Notes: a model not told the origin generated them from the sequence alone. A stretch of 64,000 nt of DNA from Bradyrhizobium sp. LHD-71 (GCF_031157255.1 NZ_JAVIFX010000019.1:1-64000), one strand, 5' to 3'; shown: positions 36,831 to 49,050, numbered from the stretch's first letter. Made by a program: numbers and translations.

Positions 36831-36994
36831 TGTCGTGGATCAGAAATTCGCACCATCGTCGCCGCGAGTCCATCGTGCGAATTTCTGATCCATAAACGAC
36901 ACTAGAATCATAAACTTGCTAGTGTCCTGATCGAATCCGAAGTTCGCTCTGAACTCGCTGCAAAGTATAGCGAACTTCGGATTCGGGACACTAG
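36827..36994. repeat. paired-hairpin palindromic element, copy 5
   Basis: A full common-type copy, nearly identical to the one at 14660, with feet CTAGTGTCG/CGACACTAG and CTAGTGTCC/GGGACACTAG, and linker AATCATAAACTTG. The left CTAG supplies the stop codon of the TetR gene. Its right end lies 8 bp from the stop of the convergent DUF2778 gene. No further copy was seen from here to 64 kb. Confidence 0.95.
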
Positions 36995-37002
36995 CTGGCG
37001 TC

Positions 37003-38145
37003 TCAGGCGAGCTTGGCTACCACGACCATCCGCTTGATCTGGCCGCGCTTGAAGGCCTTCACGAATGTCCCGTAGTCCTTGAAGGAGATGCAGCCGTTCG
37101 AATCGCCGCGCGGGCCGAGCAGGTAGGAGTGCGTGAGCAGACCTCTTCGTCCGAAGATGCGGCCGTCACCGCCGACCGGGTTCAACCGCAACGCTTCGAC
37201 GCCATGAAAGAGCGCCTCGCGCATCGTCAGATTATAGACATGCGGTGGCGTGGCACCCTGCATCTTCACGTGCACATGGCGCGGATCGTCCATTCGCTTG
37301 CCGAGACCGGAATGCGCTTCGAGCTCGGTTCCGTCCGGCAGGTAAACGGTTCGCGCGCTGATGTCGTAGACGGCTGTCCATTGATCGTATTTCGGCATGC
37401 CGTCGAAGAGGATCGTTCGTGGGTCGGCGCCAACGCCGCCGTCAGGCGACGCATAGGCGAGCGTGGTTCCCGCGGGCTTCGGCTTGCCAAAAAGCCTCTG
37501 AAAGAGCGAGTTCTTGTTGGAGGAGATCAGGGCGAGGACAGTCGCCTTGTCTTCCACCGCCACCTTTGGCGTAGACTGGGCCGACAACGGCGCTGCCGAT
37601 TCCTGCAACGAGGCGAGCTTGGACGGACGTTGTGCCGGCAGCGGAATGTTTTGTGCAGTCTGGGAGACTGCATCCGGCGATTGCGGAAATCTGTCTTGGG
37701 ACTTCGGCGCCGCAGAGATCGACGCAAGAGAGTCGGATGTCGAAGGGCTCGGCGCCACGGGCTTGGCCAGCGCCACAAGGTGATCGGCGAGCGTTGAGGG
37801 TTTGCCTGCCGAAAGCGTGCCTGGCGTGAGTCGCAAATGGCGCCCGTCGAGCAGTCCGCTGTATCCGCGTTGCAGGGCTGCGAAGCTCTCTCGAATGACC
37901 GTCGACGCGGGAGCAGCCATGACCTCGACCTGCTTGGCCGGGGATTCGGTTGCGGCGTTGGCGATCTCGTTCGAAACGACGTGGCTGTAGACGGCCCAGA
38001 GACAGGTGGTCCCGACGAAGGCGAGCGCGACGCTGCCAAGAATGTTCTGCGGAAGCGCTCCAGATTTCAGCGAGACGGCCTGCGGGGAGGGACGTCGTGG
38101 GTCGCGTGCGGCGAACCCAAGGAGGGCGTCGGTGTCGGAACTCAT
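37003..38145 (-). CDS. DUF2778 domain protein (L,D-transpeptidase-like)
   Basis: The 380-residue protein has one membrane segment near residues 34-54, then a long Ser/Pro/Ala-rich periplasmic linker (60-210) and a C-terminal DUF2778 domain. It contains THSYLLGPRGDSNGCISFKD, with the His and Cys of the L,D-transpeptidase-like active site. Related DUF2778 proteins include the Tlde1 toxins that cut or exchange peptidoglycan crosslinks; others may be housekeeping. No immunity or secretion gene is adjacent, so a cell-wall role is the safer reading. Confidence 0.82.
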   Translation of the reverse strand: MSSDTDALLGFAARDPRRPSPQAVSLKSGALPQNILGSVALAFVGTTCLWAVYSHVVSNEIANAATESPAKQVEVMAAPASTVIRESFAALQRGYSGLLDGRHLRLTPGTLSAGKPSTLADHLVALAKPVAPSPSTSDSLASISAAPKSQDRFPQSPDAVSQTAQNIPLPAQRPSKLASLQESAAPLSAQSTPKVAVEDKATVLALISSNKNSLFQRLFGKPKPAGTTLAYASPDGGVGADPRTILFDGMPKYDQWTAVYDISARTVYLPDGTELEAHSGLGKRMDDPRHVHVKMQGATPPHVYNLTMREALFHGVEALRLNPVGGDGRIFGRRGLLTHSYLLGPRGDSNGCISFKDYGTFVKAFKRGQIKRMVVVAKLA

Positions 38146-38496
38146 TTACGCTACGCTGCCCGTACCAGATGCCGTTTTTTGTGGGCCGCCGCGTGGTTCC
38201 CCTCGGGTCCCCTCCATGGCTGCGACACGTTCCGAACGCAAAACTGCATCAGTCCCCTACCGTCGATTCTTGCGCCTTGGAGGAGCGTCTCGCAATTTTG
38301 CGGAGCGGCATTAAGACGGGATTTTAGTTAAATGCGGATTAAGTCCGGGCAGATCTAAGGCAGAACCGTCCTTGCGACAGGGAGCCAAGCGGCACGGCGA
38401 GGCCCGGGCGTCGCGAGAATGCTCTGGCGGCATCGCCTTGTCGTCGGTTAGCATAACGTTAACGAAATGCATACGCTGCAATAATGGGGGAGCGCC
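38146..38496. other. intergenic gap between DUF2778 and acyl-CoA dehydrogenase genes
   Basis: The 351-bp stretch separates divergent genes and should hold both promoters. An AT-rich patch at 38320-38340 (TTTTAGTTAAATG) and a GTTAGCATAACGTTAACG segment near 38447-38465 are the only notable features. I see no coding region. Confidence 0.5.
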
Positions 38497-39693
38497 GTGG
38501 ACCTTACCTACGGGCCCGAGCTTGAGGCTTTCCGCAACGAGGTGCGGGCCTTTATCGCGAGCCATCGCCACAAGGTGCCGCCGGCTCAGTCGGTCGCGTC
38601 CCGCCACACACCCGAAACTTTGGCCTGGCAGGCGCTGTTGCTGCAGCACGGCTATGCCGCGCGCACCATCCCGAAGCAATATGGCGGCTTCGGCGCTGCG
38701 TCGGATCCGTTGAAGACCCGGATCATCGCCGAGGAGTTCGCCGAAGCCGGCGTTCCGCCTGCGCTTGCAGGTATCGGCATCTCGATGCTCGTGCCGACGC
38801 TGCTCGAAAAAGGCAACGAAGAGCAGCGACAACGGTGGATCGCCCGGACGTTGCGCGGTGACGTCGAGTGGTGCCAAGGCTATTCCGAGCCGAACGCCGG
38901 CTCCGACCTCGCTTCGCTGCAGACCCGCGCGGTCGTCGACGGCGATCATTTCGTTATCAATGGCCAGAAGATCTGGACGTCGCGGGCGCGCTACGCCGAC
39001 ATGATGTTCTGCCTCGTGCGCACGGAGCCGGACAAACCGAAGCATCTCGGCATCAGTTATCTGCTGATCTCGATGAAGACGCCGGGCATCGAGGTGCGGC
39101 CGTTGAAAACCATGACCGGCCGCGCCGAATTCAACGAGGTGTTCTTCACCGACGTGCGCGTGCCGGTGACGCAGATCGTCGGCAGTCGCGGCGAAGGCTG
39201 GGCCGTCGCCAATGCGACCCTGAAACACGAGCGCGGCATGCTCGGCGATCCGAACGCCTCGCGTCGCCGGCTAACCATGCTGGCGAAGCTGATGCAGGAG
39301 GAAGCCGTCGACGGCCACCGGCCGATCGATGAACCGGTGTTGCGCGACCGGCTGATGCAGCTCGAAGGCCGGTTGCTGGCGATGCAGTTCACCGGCATGC
39401 GCAACGAGACGGCCGCAGCGAAGAAAGAAAGCCCCGGACTCGCCGGAATGATCATGAAGCTGCAGGGCTGCGAGCTCAATCATCAGCTCTCGACGCTCGC
39501 CATCGATGCGCTGGGCGAACTCGGCGTGCTCTACGACGACAGCCCGTATTTGCGTGCGCATGGAAGCTGGCAGTCGTCGTCGATGTTCGAACTCGGCCTG
39601 ATCATCGGCGGCGGCACCGCCCAGATACAGAAGAACATCATCGCCGAGCGTGGCCTCGACATGCCGCGCGAGCCAAAAGTCGTGAGTGACTGA
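38497..39693 (+). CDS. acyl-CoA dehydrogenase, subunit 1 of a tandem pair
   Basis: An FAD-dependent acyl-CoA dehydrogenase of 398 residues with the FAD-binding CQGYSEPNAGSDLASLQ and WTSRARYADMMF segments. At the place where MCAD-type enzymes have the catalytic Glu in YEGTAQIQ, this protein has IIGGGTAQIQ, so that Glu is replaced by Gly. The start is GTG 38497 after GGGGGAG. The next acyl-CoA dehydrogenase gene starts 2 bp after its stop, suggesting a two-subunit enzyme. Confidence 0.92.
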   Translation: MDLTYGPELEAFRNEVRAFIASHRHKVPPAQSVASRHTPETLAWQALLLQHGYAARTIPKQYGGFGAASDPLKTRIIAEEFAEAGVPPALAGIGISMLVPTLLEKGNEEQRQRWIARTLRGDVEWCQGYSEPNAGSDLASLQTRAVVDGDHFVINGQKIWTSRARYADMMFCLVRTEPDKPKHLGISYLLISMKTPGIEVRPLKTMTGRAEFNEVFFTDVRVPVTQIVGSRGEGWAVANATLKHERGMLGDPNASRRRLTMLAKLMQEEAVDGHRPIDEPVLRDRLMQLEGRLLAMQFTGMRNETAAAKKESPGLAGMIMKLQGCELNHQLSTLAIDALGELGVLYDDSPYLRAHGSWQSSSMFELGLIIGGGTAQIQKNIIAERGLDMPREPKVVSD

Positions 39694-39695
39694 GC

Positions 39696-40784
39696 ATGGA
39701 ATTTGCGCTCTCCGAACAGCAGAAGATGATGCAGGACAGCGTCGATGGTGCGCTCACGAAGGCCTGCCCGCTCGATCGCGTCCGCGGCGCTGCCGACGGA
39801 GGCGCAGCGCCTGCGGACGACGTCTGGCGTGTGCTCGCAGACCTCGGTATCGCCGGCGTGCTCATTCCCGAGGCGCATGGCGGGCTCGGGCTCGGGCTCC
39901 TCGAGGCCGCGCTGATTGCCGAGACGCTCGGCAAGCATGTGGCGCCGGTGCCGTTCGTCGCAACGGCGGTCATGGCGCCGCTGGCGCTGATGGCGGGTGG
40001 AACAGCTACACAGCAGGCCCGCTGGCTGCCGAAGCTCGCGTCGGGTGAGGTGCGGGCCGCGGTCGCGGTCTCCGAGTATGCCGGCGGCGCACGGGAGAAC
40101 GCGGGCGTGAGCGCGAAGGACGGCCGGCTTTCCGGCAAGGCGTTGTTCGCAATCGATTTTGCCGGTGCGGACATCATCATCGTCGCTGACCGCGAGTTGA
40201 GGCTGCATCTGGTGCTGGCGAATGCAGCCGGCCTGACGATGCGGGCGCTGCCGACGATCGACCGCACCCGATCGTTCGGCGAACTCGTGTTCGACGGCGT
40301 TGCAGCCGAGCCGCTTGCGGGCGCCAGCGAGACGGCGATCGCCCGCATCAGCGACGCAGGACGCGTGATGCTCGCGGCCGATACGCTGGGCGCCGGCTGG
40401 ACGATGATCAACAAGGCGGTCGCCTATGCGAAGGAACGCCGGCAGTTCGGCCGCATCATCGCCAGCTTCCAGGCGGTGAAGCACCTCTGCGCGGAGATGG
40501 CCGCGCAGCTCGAGCCGGGGCGGGCGCTGGTGTGGTACGCGGCCTATGCGCTCGATCTCCGGCCCGACGAGGCGCCGCTCGTCGCCGCGCATGCGAAATC
40601 CTATCTCGGCGAGGCCGGCCGCTTCGTCGCGCGCACGGCGACCGAGGTGCATGGCGGCATCGGCATCACCGACATGCTCGGACTCCACTACTGGTACAAG
40701 CGCATCGGCGCCAACCGGCCGCTGCTCGGAAGCCCCGAACACATGCGCGAGCAGGCGGCGCGCCTGCATGAGTTTGTGGCGTAG
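39696..40784 (+). CDS. acyl-CoA dehydrogenase, subunit 2 of a tandem pair
   Basis: The 362-residue protein is the second of the pair, with RQFGRIIASFQAVKHLCAEM and ATEVHGGIGITDML segments typical of the C-terminal FAD domain. The middle domain is less conserved. Tandem, differently conserved acyl-CoA dehydrogenases often form alpha2-beta2 enzymes for bulky acyl-CoAs such as steroid side chains. That role is inference. ATG 39696 follows the first gene directly. Confidence 0.9.
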   Translation: MEFALSEQQKMMQDSVDGALTKACPLDRVRGAADGGAAPADDVWRVLADLGIAGVLIPEAHGGLGLGLLEAALIAETLGKHVAPVPFVATAVMAPLALMAGGTATQQARWLPKLASGEVRAAVAVSEYAGGARENAGVSAKDGRLSGKALFAIDFAGADIIIVADRELRLHLVLANAAGLTMRALPTIDRTRSFGELVFDGVAAEPLAGASETAIARISDAGRVMLAADTLGAGWTMINKAVAYAKERRQFGRIIASFQAVKHLCAEMAAQLEPGRALVWYAAYALDLRPDEAPLVAAHAKSYLGEAGRFVARTATEVHGGIGITDMLGLHYWYKRIGANRPLLGSPEHMREQAARLHEFVA

Positions 40785-40930
40785 GGCGCGGCTCAGCGCA
40801 CTCGCTCCAGCGAGTCAGAGCCGTTCGAATACAATGCGGGAGTTCCGCGCCTCCTCGGCGACGAACGATGCCGGACGGCGATCACCACGCCTCCGGCGCT
40901 GGGTTGCACCTGTGCCGGAGGCCAATGACC

Positions 40931-43531
<2,601 letters not shown>

Positions 43532-43577
43532 CTATTGAATAGATGGTGTTTTTTAACACTTTTTCAAGCCTCGATTC

Positions 43578-43595
43578 AGCCCCTGGAAAGGGGCT
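43578..43595. other. hairpin in the recF-gyrB gap
   Basis: AGCCCCT-N4-AGGGGCT forms a 7-bp stem. It lies between recF and gyrB on the transcribed minus strand, but is followed by GAATCG rather than T, so an intrinsic terminator is not supported. A TTGAAA box (43562-43567, minus strand) and AT-rich DNA downstream (43535-43560) may be a gyrB promoter. Confidence 0.4.
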
Positions 43596-43659
43596 TTGAA
43601 AGTCCGATTCGCAGGCGTCAATGGGGCCGTTTGGACCCGGATTCCGCCCGTGGACCGGC

Positions 43660-44799
43660 TTATTTTTTGAGCGCAACGCGGCCGGCCTCGACGTCGAAAA
43701 CCTGCGCGCGGGGGCCGATTGCAGTGAAGGCCTGAGGGTCGGCGCCGGTCATCCAGACCTGCGCGCCGAGACGCTCGAGTTCTCCGAACAGCGCCGCGCG
43801 GCGACCAGGATCGAGATGGGCCACAACCTCATCGAGCAGGAGCAGCGGCGTGATGCCGGTCATCTGCGCGACGAGGCCTGCGTGTGCCAGAACGAGACCG
43901 ATCAGCAGCGCCTTCTGTTCGCCGGTGGATGCATCCTTGGCCGGGGTGTTCTTCGGCGCATAGATGACGTTGAGATCGGTCAGATGCGCGCCGTCGAGCG
44001 TGCGGCCAGCCGCGGCATCCCTCGGCCGCGCTTCGCGCAGGATCGCGCGATAGCGATCCTCGACCGCGAGCGCCGGTTCGTTCAAGAGTTCGATCTCCAT
44101 CCAGCCGTCAAGGGTGATCGTCGCGGTCGGAAACGCGGAGCCATCGCCGCGCGCCGCCAGTGCGGTCTGCAGCCGCGTGACGGTCTCACTGCGCATCGCC
44201 GCGACTGCGACCGCGAGCTGCGCCGTCTCGTGCTCGATCGCGTCAAGCCAGTGCGGATCGGCACGGGCGTCTTCCAGCAGGCGATTGCGCGAGCGCAGCG
44301 ACCGCTCCAGCGCGTTGACGCGCGCGGAATGGCCGCTGTCGAGCGCAAGCACCAGGCGGTCGAGGAACCTGCGTCGATCCGAGGCCGGGCCGAGGAACAG
44401 TCCATCCATGGCAGGCGTCAGCCAGACCATGCGCAGATGGTCGCCGAAGGCGGCTGCCGACGAGACCGGCTCGCGATCGATGCGGCAGCGGCGCGTCGTG
44501 GTGGCCTCTTCCGCAGCCGGCGCGTCGATTCCAGTGCCAAGGGTTGCGAGGCCGAGCGCGCCCTCAACCTCGGCCGCGACCGCCCACGAGCCGTCGCCCT
44601 GGTTGTCGGCGACGTCGTCCAGAGTGGCCCGGCGCAGCCCGCGTCCCGGCGAAAGGAAGGAGATGGCCTCAAGGCAGTTGGTCTTGCCCGCGCCGTTCGG
44701 CCCCGCCAGCACCACCAGATCGCCGCGTACGTCGACGCTCGCCGCACGGTAGTTGCGAAAATGCGTCAGGCTTAAGCGCAGGATCCTGGAGACGGTCAT
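43660..44799 (-). CDS. recF: DNA replication and repair protein RecF
   Basis: RecF is an SMC/ABC-like ATPase that helps load RecA at single-strand gaps. The 379-residue protein has Walker A LAGPNGAGKTNCLEAI (about residues 31-46), the signature-like segment and Walker B TPLLLLDEVVAHLD (about 310-323). Length is normal. The gene follows dnaN by 166 bp and precedes gyrB, the ancestral order. Confidence 0.97.
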   Translation of the reverse strand: MTVSRILRLSLTHFRNYRAASVDVRGDLVVLAGPNGAGKTNCLEAISFLSPGRGLRRATLDDVADNQGDGSWAVAAEVEGALGLATLGTGIDAPAAEEATTTRRCRIDREPVSSAAAFGDHLRMVWLTPAMDGLFLGPASDRRRFLDRLVLALDSGHSARVNALERSLRSRNRLLEDARADPHWLDAIEHETAQLAVAVAAMRSETVTRLQTALAARGDGSAFPTATITLDGWMEIELLNEPALAVEDRYRAILREARPRDAAAGRTLDGAHLTDLNVIYAPKNTPAKDASTGEQKALLIGLVLAHAGLVAQMTGITPLLLLDEVVAHLDPGRRAALFGELERLGAQVWMTGADPQAFTAIGPRAQVFDVEAGRVALKK

Positions 44800-44965
44800 C
44801 TGAGCACAGATATTGAGGTCGGGATGACCGCCGCAAGCCTCTCAATGCCGCCCACGAAGCATGAAACCCGTCCTGGGGAGCGCCAACGGCTCGATCCCAG
44901 CGCCGCAAAGGCGCGGATGCATTCGCGCGCCCTGCGACCGTTCCTCTTGAGATGCGGTCCGCGCC

Positions 44966-46084
44966 TCACACCCGCATCGGCATCAGCACATACAGCGCGC
45001 CCTTGGAGTCCTTGTCCTGGATCAGCGTCGGCGATCCCGGATCGGCCAGCCGCAGTACTGCGACGTCTCCCTCGATCTGAGCGGCGATATCGAGCAGGTA
45101 ACGCGAGTTGAAGCCGATATCGAGCGCGTCGGCTGCGTAATCGACCTCGAGTTCCTCGGTCGCGCTGCCGGAATCCGGGTTCGTCACCGACAGCACCAGC
45201 TTGCCGCTGGCAAGCGCCAGCTTCACCGCGCGTCCCCGTTCGCTGGAGATCGTCGAGACGCGGTCGACCGCCTGCTCGAAGTCGTGCTTGTCGACGATGA
45301 GTTGCTTGTCATTGTTGGCCGGGATCACGCGGCCGTAGTCCGGGAAGGTGCCGTCGATCAGCTTCGAGGTGAGGACCACGTTGCCGATGGTGAAGCGAAT
45401 CTTGCCCAGGCTGAGCTCGACGGTCACGGCGGCCTCGGGATCGTCGATCAGCCGCTGCACCTCGCCGACGGTCTTGCGCGGGACGATGACGCCCGGCATG
45501 CCGTTCGCGCCGCTCGGCAGCGCAAGGTCGATCTGCGCCAACCGGTGCCCGTCGGTGGCGACTGCACGCAGCGTCGCATTCGTTGCCGAGCCGGCGCTGT
45601 GCAGGTAGATGCCGTTCAAGTAGTAGCGGGTTTCTTCGGTTGAGATCGCAAACTGGGTGCGGTCGATCAGCCGCTTCACGTCGGCGGCGCCGAGCGTGAA
45701 GGTATGCGTCATCTCGCCCGCGGCAAGATCTGGGAAATCGCTCTCCGGCAAGGTCTGCAGCGTGAAGCGGGAGCGGGCGGCGCGGATGGCGAGCACAGCG
45801 CGATCACCGGTCGCTTCCAGCACGATCTGCGAGCCGTCGGGAAGCTTGCGGACGATGTCATAAAGCATGTGCGCCGGCACTGTGGTCGAGCCGCTGGTCG
45901 CAACATCCGCTGCAAGCGTCTCGGTGATCTCGAGATCGAGATCAGTCGCCTTCAGGCTGAGGCGTGAGTTTTCGGCGCGCAGCAGCACGTTGCCGAGAAT
46001 GGGAATCGTGTTGCGGCGTTCAACCACACGGTGAACGTGGCCCAGCGACTTGAGAAGTTGCGCGCGCTCGACGGTGACCTTCAT
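44966..46084 (-). CDS. dnaN: DNA polymerase III beta sliding clamp
   Basis: DnaN is the processivity clamp of the replicative polymerase. The 372-residue protein shows the three-domain repeat and the C-terminal PMRV end (ALYVLMPMRV), which lies next to the clamp's partner-binding pocket. The N-terminus MKVTVERAQLLKSLGHVHRVVERRNTIPILGNV is typical. It follows dnaA by 312 bp. Confidence 0.98.
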   Translation of the reverse strand: MKVTVERAQLLKSLGHVHRVVERRNTIPILGNVLLRAENSRLSLKATDLDLEITETLAADVATSGSTTVPAHMLYDIVRKLPDGSQIVLEATGDRAVLAIRAARSRFTLQTLPESDFPDLAAGEMTHTFTLGAADVKRLIDRTQFAISTEETRYYLNGIYLHSAGSATNATLRAVATDGHRLAQIDLALPSGANGMPGVIVPRKTVGEVQRLIDDPEAAVTVELSLGKIRFTIGNVVLTSKLIDGTFPDYGRVIPANNDKQLIVDKHDFEQAVDRVSTISSERGRAVKLALASGKLVLSVTNPDSGSATEELEVDYAADALDIGFNSRYLLDIAAQIEGDVAVLRLADPGSPTLIQDKDSKGALYVLMPMRV

Positions 46085-46396
46085 TACTCAAACCCGCCCG
46101 AATGATCCCGAATGATTGAGGAGCCACGGCCTCTTGAGCCGAGGCGTCGCAGCGTCTGGACCATATTCCGTTCAGGTTTGAACGGAGAACGTTCCAGATT
46201 CCTTTTAGTGGTCGCATTTTCTGGCGGAAAGCCGGTAGCCGCCTTTCCGGAAAATGCTCCTGGCTGGCGGGTTCCCGAAGGTCCGCCGAGGGGATCGCAG
46301 GGTGGCGCGGATGGCCGGCGAGCGCAAGAGTTGACCCCCGCGCCCGCAGCATTTTCGACAGCGTTTTCTTGGACGTCCGGGTGTTCCCGGTCGCCG
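46085..46396. other. dnaA-dnaN intergenic region
   Basis: This 312-bp region should hold a dnaN promoter. It carries a GAATGAT direct repeat (CCCGAATGATCCCGAATGAT near 46091-46112) just upstream of dnaN and, from 46170, a palindromic extragenic repeat described separately. No coding region is visible. Confidence 0.55.
46170..46257. repeat. palindromic extragenic repeat with GCATTTTC arms
   Basis: GCATTTTC (46214-46221) pairs with GAAAATGC (46250-46257), and inside them GGCGGAAAGCC with GCCTTTCCGG, forming an imperfect long hairpin. A shorter inverted GTTCAGGTTTGAAC segment lies near 46171-46185. This pattern, ending GAAAATGC, is a common repeat type in Rhizobiales and is unrelated to the CTAG-footed elements. 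Confidence 0.65.
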
Positions 46397-47833
46397 TTAT
46401 TCCTGAAGCTGGCGCTTCAAGAGCTCGACCTCGTCGGCCAGCACCGGATCCTTCCCCACCAGCGCTTCGATCTTGCGCACGGCGTGCAGCACCGTGGTGT
46501 GGTCCCGGCCGCCGAACCGCCGGCCGATCTCGGGCAACGAGCGCAACGTCAGCGTCTTTGACAGGTACATCGCCACCTGACGCGGCCGCACCACATTCGC
46601 CGTCCGGCGCGACGAAAGCAGGTCGGAGCGGCTGACATTGTATTGCCGCGCGACCACGCGCTGGATGTCCTCGATCTTCACCCGCTTCGGCTCCTGCGGG
46701 CGGATCAGGTCGCGCACCTCGCGCTCGGCCATATCGAGCGTCACCGGCTGTCCGCTCAACGTGTTGTGCGCCAGCAAGCGGTTGATTGCGCCTTCGAGAT
46801 CACGGCCGTTGTGAGTGATCGACTTCGCCAGATATTCGAGCACCGCGTGCGGTACATCGAAGCCGTGGTGATGGACGCGGACCGCGGCGACGCGCGACTT
46901 GAGTATCTCCAGTCGCAGTTCTTCGCCGAGCGATCCCATCTCCACCACGAGGCCACCGGCGAGTCGCGAGCGAACACGGTCGTCGAGGCTTTCAAGATCG
47001 GATGGCGGGCGGTCGGCGGCGATCACCACCTGGCGGCCGGAATCGATCAGCGCGTTCAGCGTATGGCAGAACTCGGCCTGGGTCGATTTTCCCTGCAGGA
47101 ATTGCAGGTCGTCGATCACCAGCACGTCGATCCCACGCAGCGTCTCCTTGAATGCAAGCGCGGTCTGGCTCTTCAGCGCCTGCACGAAACCGTACATGAA
47201 TTTCTCGGCCGTGAGGTACAGCACCTTGCGTTGGCCGCTCGCGTTGCCGGCAAAGGTGACCGCCTGCAAGAGATGAGTCTTGCCAAGGCCGACGCCGGCA
47301 TGGACGTACAGCGGATTGAACATCACAGGATCGCCGCGGCGGCCCTCCGCCACCTGCTTTGCGGCGGCGTGCGCCAGCGTGTTCGACCGCCCGACCACGA
47401 AGCTCTCGAAGGTCAGGCGTGGATCGAGCGGCGAGGGCCCGAATGCGTCGGCGGAGTCGGCAGTCGGCATGCCGTTGACACGCACGGCGCTCAGCGGCCG
47501 TGTCACGTTGCGGTCGCCACGCAGGTCCTCAGCGGGGACCTTGCCCTCCTTCATGAGCGCCGCCTGACGGATCGGCGAGCGAACCGTGAGGTCGACCCGC
47601 TGCAGCGTCGGAACCTCGGCCTGCCAGCACGAGAGGACGCAATCGGCGTAGTGCGACTGAATCCAGCTCTTCAGAAAGCGGGTCGGCACCGACATATGCG
47701 CAGCGCCGTCGCTCACTCTCTCGAGGTCCATGCGCGCGAACCAGCTCGAATAGACATCCTCGCCAACGTTGGACCGCAGGCGCCCCTTTACCCGTGACCA
47801 GCATTCGTCGTCATTGATAGCCATTGTCTGCAT
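46397..47833 (-). CDS. dnaA: chromosomal replication initiator protein DnaA
   Basis: DnaA is the ATP-dependent initiator of chromosome replication. The 478-residue protein has domain I (residues 1-90), a linker, an AAA+ domain with Walker [15 protein letters not shown] and Walker [13 protein letters not shown]. Its C-terminal domain IV carries [19 protein letters not shown], the DNA-binding signature. ATG 47833 (MQTMAINDD) and ATG 47824 (MAINDD) are alternatives; the frame reaches 47911. It heads dnaA-dnaN-recF-gyrB. Confidence 0.98.
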   Translation of the reverse strand: MQTMAINDDECWSRVKGRLRSNVGEDVYSSWFARMDLERVSDGAAHMSVPTRFLKSWIQSHYADCVLSCWQAEVPTLQRVDLTVRSPIRQAALMKEGKVPAEDLRGDRNVTRPLSAVRVNGMPTADSADAFGPSPLDPRLTFESFVVGRSNTLAHAAAKQVAEGRRGDPVMFNPLYVHAGVGLGKTHLLQAVTFAGNASGQRKVLYLTAEKFMYGFVQALKSQTALAFKETLRGIDVLVIDDLQFLQGKSTQAEFCHTLNALIDSGRQVVIAADRPPSDLESLDDRVRSRLAGGLVVEMGSLGEELRLEILKSRVAAVRVHHHGFDVPHAVLEYLAKSITHNGRDLEGAINRLLAHNTLSGQPVTLDMAEREVRDLIRPQEPKRVKIEDIQRVVARQYNVSRSDLLSSRRTANVVRPRQVAMYLSKTLTLRSLPEIGRRFGGRDHTTVLHAVRKIEALVGKDPVLADEVELLKRQLQE

Positions 47834-48981
47834 GTCTTTTCTGTCTGAGCCTGAGAGAAGAGTTGGGAATTGCGATGCCCGCACGCCTTGCGGACCCGCG
47901 CGACCTGACACCAGCGGCCGCCTGATTTCGGAGACGAGGCTTCGTCCGGCGCTTTCGAGCCGGGCCTCAAGTCAGTGAGTTGTCAGGCAGCGTCGGCGAA
48001 AGGTCAGCGAGGACTGGGCGGCTTGAAGCTGACAGAGCGGATGGGGAGCGAAGCGGCAGAGTTGAGGGCCACGTGCGCGTGGCTCGATGGGCGATCGTCG
48101 TCGAACGGCTGATAATGAGCCGACGGGAGCGTGATCAATTTAGCCTGCCCGATCAGTTTGCTTCGCATAATAGAGCCCCATGCCTCCCGCGGTACCGCCG
48201 CGGCAAGATTTGTAAGAACGCCAGTTTGTCCAGATTCAGTTTCGATGCCTGCAGCAATCGACCGGGTTGAGATCTCGGTCATCCTGCAGGATCGTTACGC
48301 CGCGTACGCTAACCCCGCCACTTCAACCCGCACTTCTTGTTTTGGTACGCAACCAAACCCCCACTCCAGCAAACTTCACTCAACAGCAGACACAGCACAA
48401 CCATTCTCATAAACGCATGAGTTGCCAACTCATCGTCGATTGGAATCGCCGCTTAACGCGCTTGCCGCCACCACTCTGCACGTTCGCCCGTCACCTGTTA
48501 GCCTTCCGCTTTCCAAGATCGCGGGCGCCGCGAACAAACTTAAAAAAACATAACCGCCATGGGCTCGCAATGACTTTTGTGCAACTGTTTTTGCGTCGCT
48601 GCAGCTTATGTGATTGCGCGCAATGCGCCGTGCTTCAATCGACGCAAAGCAAGAGGTTGAATCTGCGCGGTTAATCTAAGTGTGACAGCGCGAGCCATCT
48701 GACATGTCGCCCCGAAATTTATTTCTTAAAAATGTCATCGCGACTTGAGCGCTTCGCGACGTTTTCCAACTGCTACTTTCAGCGTACCGTCTAAGTAGTT
48801 CTCGGTTCGGATATTTTTCTGCGCAAAAGGCGCATGCAACTTTTTGTAGGTGCGCGCGCAAAGAGATGACAACGCACGAACGGCTCTCGTGCGAGTGTCG
48901 TCTTTTTTGATGAGCGATGATCGCGGCAGCCGTCCATCGTGCGCTGCGACAAAAGCGCCTCGGACGATCGGTGTCGCTGTG
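47834..48981. other. long non-coding region upstream of dnaA
   Basis: About 1.15 kb lie between dnaA and the rpsT terminator. The part from 48500 to 48900 is AT-rich for this genome, with runs such as TTAAAAAAACATAA (48540-48553). GANTC sites occur at 48233, 48443 and 48659, candidates for CcrM methylation. I searched by eye for TTATNCACA-type DnaA boxes and found none. Frames in it look non-coding. It probably holds the dnaA promoter and leader. Confidence 0.6.
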
Positions 48982-49010
48982 AAAATAAAAAGCCCGGCAA
49001 GAGCCGGGCT
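48982..49010 (-). terminator. intrinsic terminator of rpsT
   Basis: Reading the minus strand, AGCCCGG-CTCTTG-CCGGGCT forms a 7-bp GC-rich stem (48991-49010) followed by TTTTTATTTTC (48990 downwards). It lies 40 bp after the rpsT stop codon. This is a textbook Rho-independent terminator. Confidence 0.9.
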
Positions 49011-49050
49011 GCAATCAGGATCCAAGCCGGATCGATCTCGTTCGCAAAAG

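Noticed and set aside
37003-38145. DUF2778 protein as a type VI secretion effector
   Set aside because: No immunity gene, VgrG or secretion gene lies nearby, and the protein has its own membrane segment.
43578-43595. Intrinsic terminator between recF and gyrB
   Set aside because: The hairpin is not followed by a T-run on the transcribed strand.
47834-48981. oriC next to dnaA
   Set aside because: No DnaA-box cluster could be seen by eye; only AT-rich DNA and three GANTC sites.
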